DNA of 64,000 nt, taken from contig CBFFRQ010000052.1 in NCBI GenBank assembly GCA_965644315.1, forward strand, positions 62,001-126,000, read 5' to 3'. Source of the DNA: Caecitellus pseudoparvulus (lineage: Eukaryota; Bigyra: Bicosoecida). The notes beneath the pieces are model-generated. The model saw nothing but the letters and a program-made list of their open reading frames with translations, did not search any database and had not been told where the DNA came from. This document shows positions 62,452 to 64,000 of this stretch, in pieces; position 1 is the stretch's first letter; the number at the start of each line of letters is the position of its first letter. The position numbers and the translations under genes were made by a program.

Positions 62452-64000
62452 ATGGCGTCCAGGCGAGCCAGCCCTCGCAGGGGCGTGGCATCCCGCCCAC
62501 CGCCCTCGCCAGGCAACCGGCAAACTCCGCAGCCAGCCGCGCAGCGGTCCGACGCGGCGTATGTGGCCAACTTGAAGCAGCAGATGTACTTGCTGGAGCT
62601 GGAGAGCAGCATTCTCAAGCAGCATGGTGCAGGGGCAAGCCAGCCACAGCGCGCCGACGCCCAAGGCGGCCCTGGAGCTGAGTTTGACCGGCTTGTGGGT
62701 CAGCTGCGCGCAAGTTGGGCGGAGCGGGAGGATGCCTTGGTGGAGGCGTTGCGGGTGGTCAAGCGCGACCTGAGCAAGCACAAGCAGCTCAACTACAGCC
62801 AGCAGTCCCTCATTGATCAGCTCAAGGCAGAGCTGCAGCTGCTGCGAGCTGTCAAGGCGCAGGACGACGAAGCTGCACGTCGCCGCGTGACGGTGTGTCG
62901 CGGCGACCACCTGCCCCTCGCCTCCGCGACGCTGACGCCTCCCCTGCCGCATGCCACAGGCTGCCGTGGACGAAGCTGCACAAGCCCGACGAGAGGCAGA
63001 CCGCCTGGCGGCCGCTCGAGACCGCTTGGCTCTGACGCTGGAGGAGCAGCAGGAGGCAGCGGCAGGGGACGCTGCGGCAGGGCGCGAAGCGCTCACCACT
63101 GCGCAGTCCCGCATCGCCGCCTTGGAGCGGGAGGTGGACGCCGCTGCAGCGCAGGTGCAACATGCGGGGCAAGCGCGCAGCAGGGCAGAGGCTGCGTCAG
63201 CAGCAGCAGAAGCGCGCAGTGCCGAGCTGCGGGAGGCACTCAGTGACTCCCACGCAACCACGCAACGCGCCGAGGCAAAGGCCCACGAGGCACAGGCAGA
63301 GGCAGCGGCGCTGCAGGCGCGCCTGGACAGCACACTCGCCGCCTTGGATGCGGCACAGGCCAGTGCGGCCGCGGCAGCTGCCAGCCAGGCACGGCTGCAG
63401 GCGGAGTTGGAGGCTGAGCAGGAAGCAGTGCGGGATTTGAAGCAGCAGCTGGCCGACAGCGAGGCTGCTCAGGCCGCCGCTGAGCGTGCTGCCGATGCTG
63501 CTGTCGCTGCACAGGGCGCTGCAGAGGAATCAGAGGCTGCTGCACGCGGCACGCTTGCGACCACACAGGCTGCTCTGGCGCAACGTGAGCAGGAGGTGGC
63601 TGCGCAGGCAGCCCAGCTGCGCGACGGCGAAGGGCACCTGCACGAGGCACGCACTGAGTGCGAGGCTGCCACCGCCAAGTGTGCAGCGACCGTGAAGAAG
63701 TACGACTCCACGAAGGCAGAGCTGGTCGCGACGGCCGCCGCGCTGGCGGGCAGCCAGGTGCGAGAGGAGGAGGCAGCAGGTCGCGGCGACACGCTGCGTC
63801 TGCGGTTCGCAGACGCCGAGGGCACCATCGCCGCGCTCAGAGCCGAGCTGGCCTCTGTGACTGCCCAGCGAGACCGCTCTCTCTCCCTCTTGCAAGCGGT
63901 GAACGTGCCCGGCATCGTGCAGGGCAACCTGGACGTCGCTGCGACCGTGCAGGAGGCCCTGAATTCCATGCTGGGCGCCAGGGAGGGGGAGCTGCAGGGA
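62452..64000 (+). CDS. Long Ala/Glu-rich coiled-coil protein, partial at the right edge
   Basis: Exon 1 is 62452-62892 and starts with a basic, Pro-rich head (MASRRASPRRGVASRPPPSP), then AAYVANLKQQMYLLELESSI, a leading helix seen in several ciliary and centrosomal coiled-coil proteins. A 67-bp phase-0 intron (62893-62959; GTGTGT...CCACAG) is followed by exon 2 from 62960 to the window edge, still open. The visible 494 residues after the head are almost pure coiled coil dominated by Ala, Glu, Gln and Arg. There is a slight break near 63890-63930 (LLQAVNVPGIVQGNL). I do not recognise the family, and the end is missing. Antisense ORFs over the same stretch are shadows of the high-GC heptad sequence. 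Confidence 0.75.

Overview
The window is nuclear DNA of a gene-dense, GC-rich eukaryote. Nearly every gene is interrupted by short GT-AG introns, mostly 60-112 bp, with donors GTGAGT, GTGCGT or GTACGT. Neighbouring genes lie tens to a few hundred bases apart on both strands. Products are typical of eukaryotes: AP-3 beta, a Qa-SNARE, a TMEM115-like Golgi protein, NatD (NAA40), RTF2, a GCNA/SprT-like protease, SCO1, a mitochondrial carrier and a sterol desaturase-like enzyme. Giant beta-helix receptors built from polymorphic-membrane-protein-type repeats, Cys-rich GCC2/GCC3-like modules and a multi-pass membrane end point to a free-living protist, perhaps an alga or a stramenopile/haptophyte-type lineage. 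The sequence alone does not settle the lineage. I saw no bacterial, viral or transposon genes, no rRNA and no CRISPR array.

Layout. 1-21,266: two giant surface-receptor paralogues run away from a shared 342-bp intergenic segment. The left one (minus strand) runs off the window and has no stop inside it; the right one (plus strand) is complete at 3,786 aa. 21,284-29,447: LRR protein, AP-3 beta (its coding end overlaps the LRR start), a TMEM115-like protein and a membrane RING protein that has lost one zinc site. 29,511-35,176: five minus-strand genes at most are tandem here: NAA40, a TPR-thioredoxin, a sterol desaturase-like enzyme and a Qa-SNARE that ends in a CAAX box instead of a membrane anchor. 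35,961-42,050: an unrecognised 1,084-aa protein, then GCNA-like and RTF2 genes whose coding ends overlap tail to tail. 42,237-48,548: a seven-exon coiled-coil gene, divergent from a gene made of 840-856 bp tandem units, each unit carrying its own intron. 48,721-58,329: membrane-anchored M14 carboxypeptidase, Rtt106-like histone chaperone, SCO1, a disordered RPxSA-motif protein and a mitochondrial carrier. 58,762-64,000: RWD/RING-like protein, pterin-4a-carbinolamine dehydratase, an ACOT8-type thioesterase and the start of a long Ala-rich coiled coil that leaves the right edge.

Functional groupings, by inference: trafficking (AP-3 beta, TMEM115-like, Qa-SNARE), genome and chromatin maintenance (GCNA, RTF2, Rtt106-like, NAA40), mitochondrion (SCO1, carrier, thioesterase with a presequence-like N terminus), and cell surface or possible cilium (the receptor pair, LG-repeat protein, RPxSA protein, coiled coils). 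Exon models come from reading donors, acceptors and frame continuity by eye. Most are supported by alignment with remembered family features, but no transcript evidence was available.
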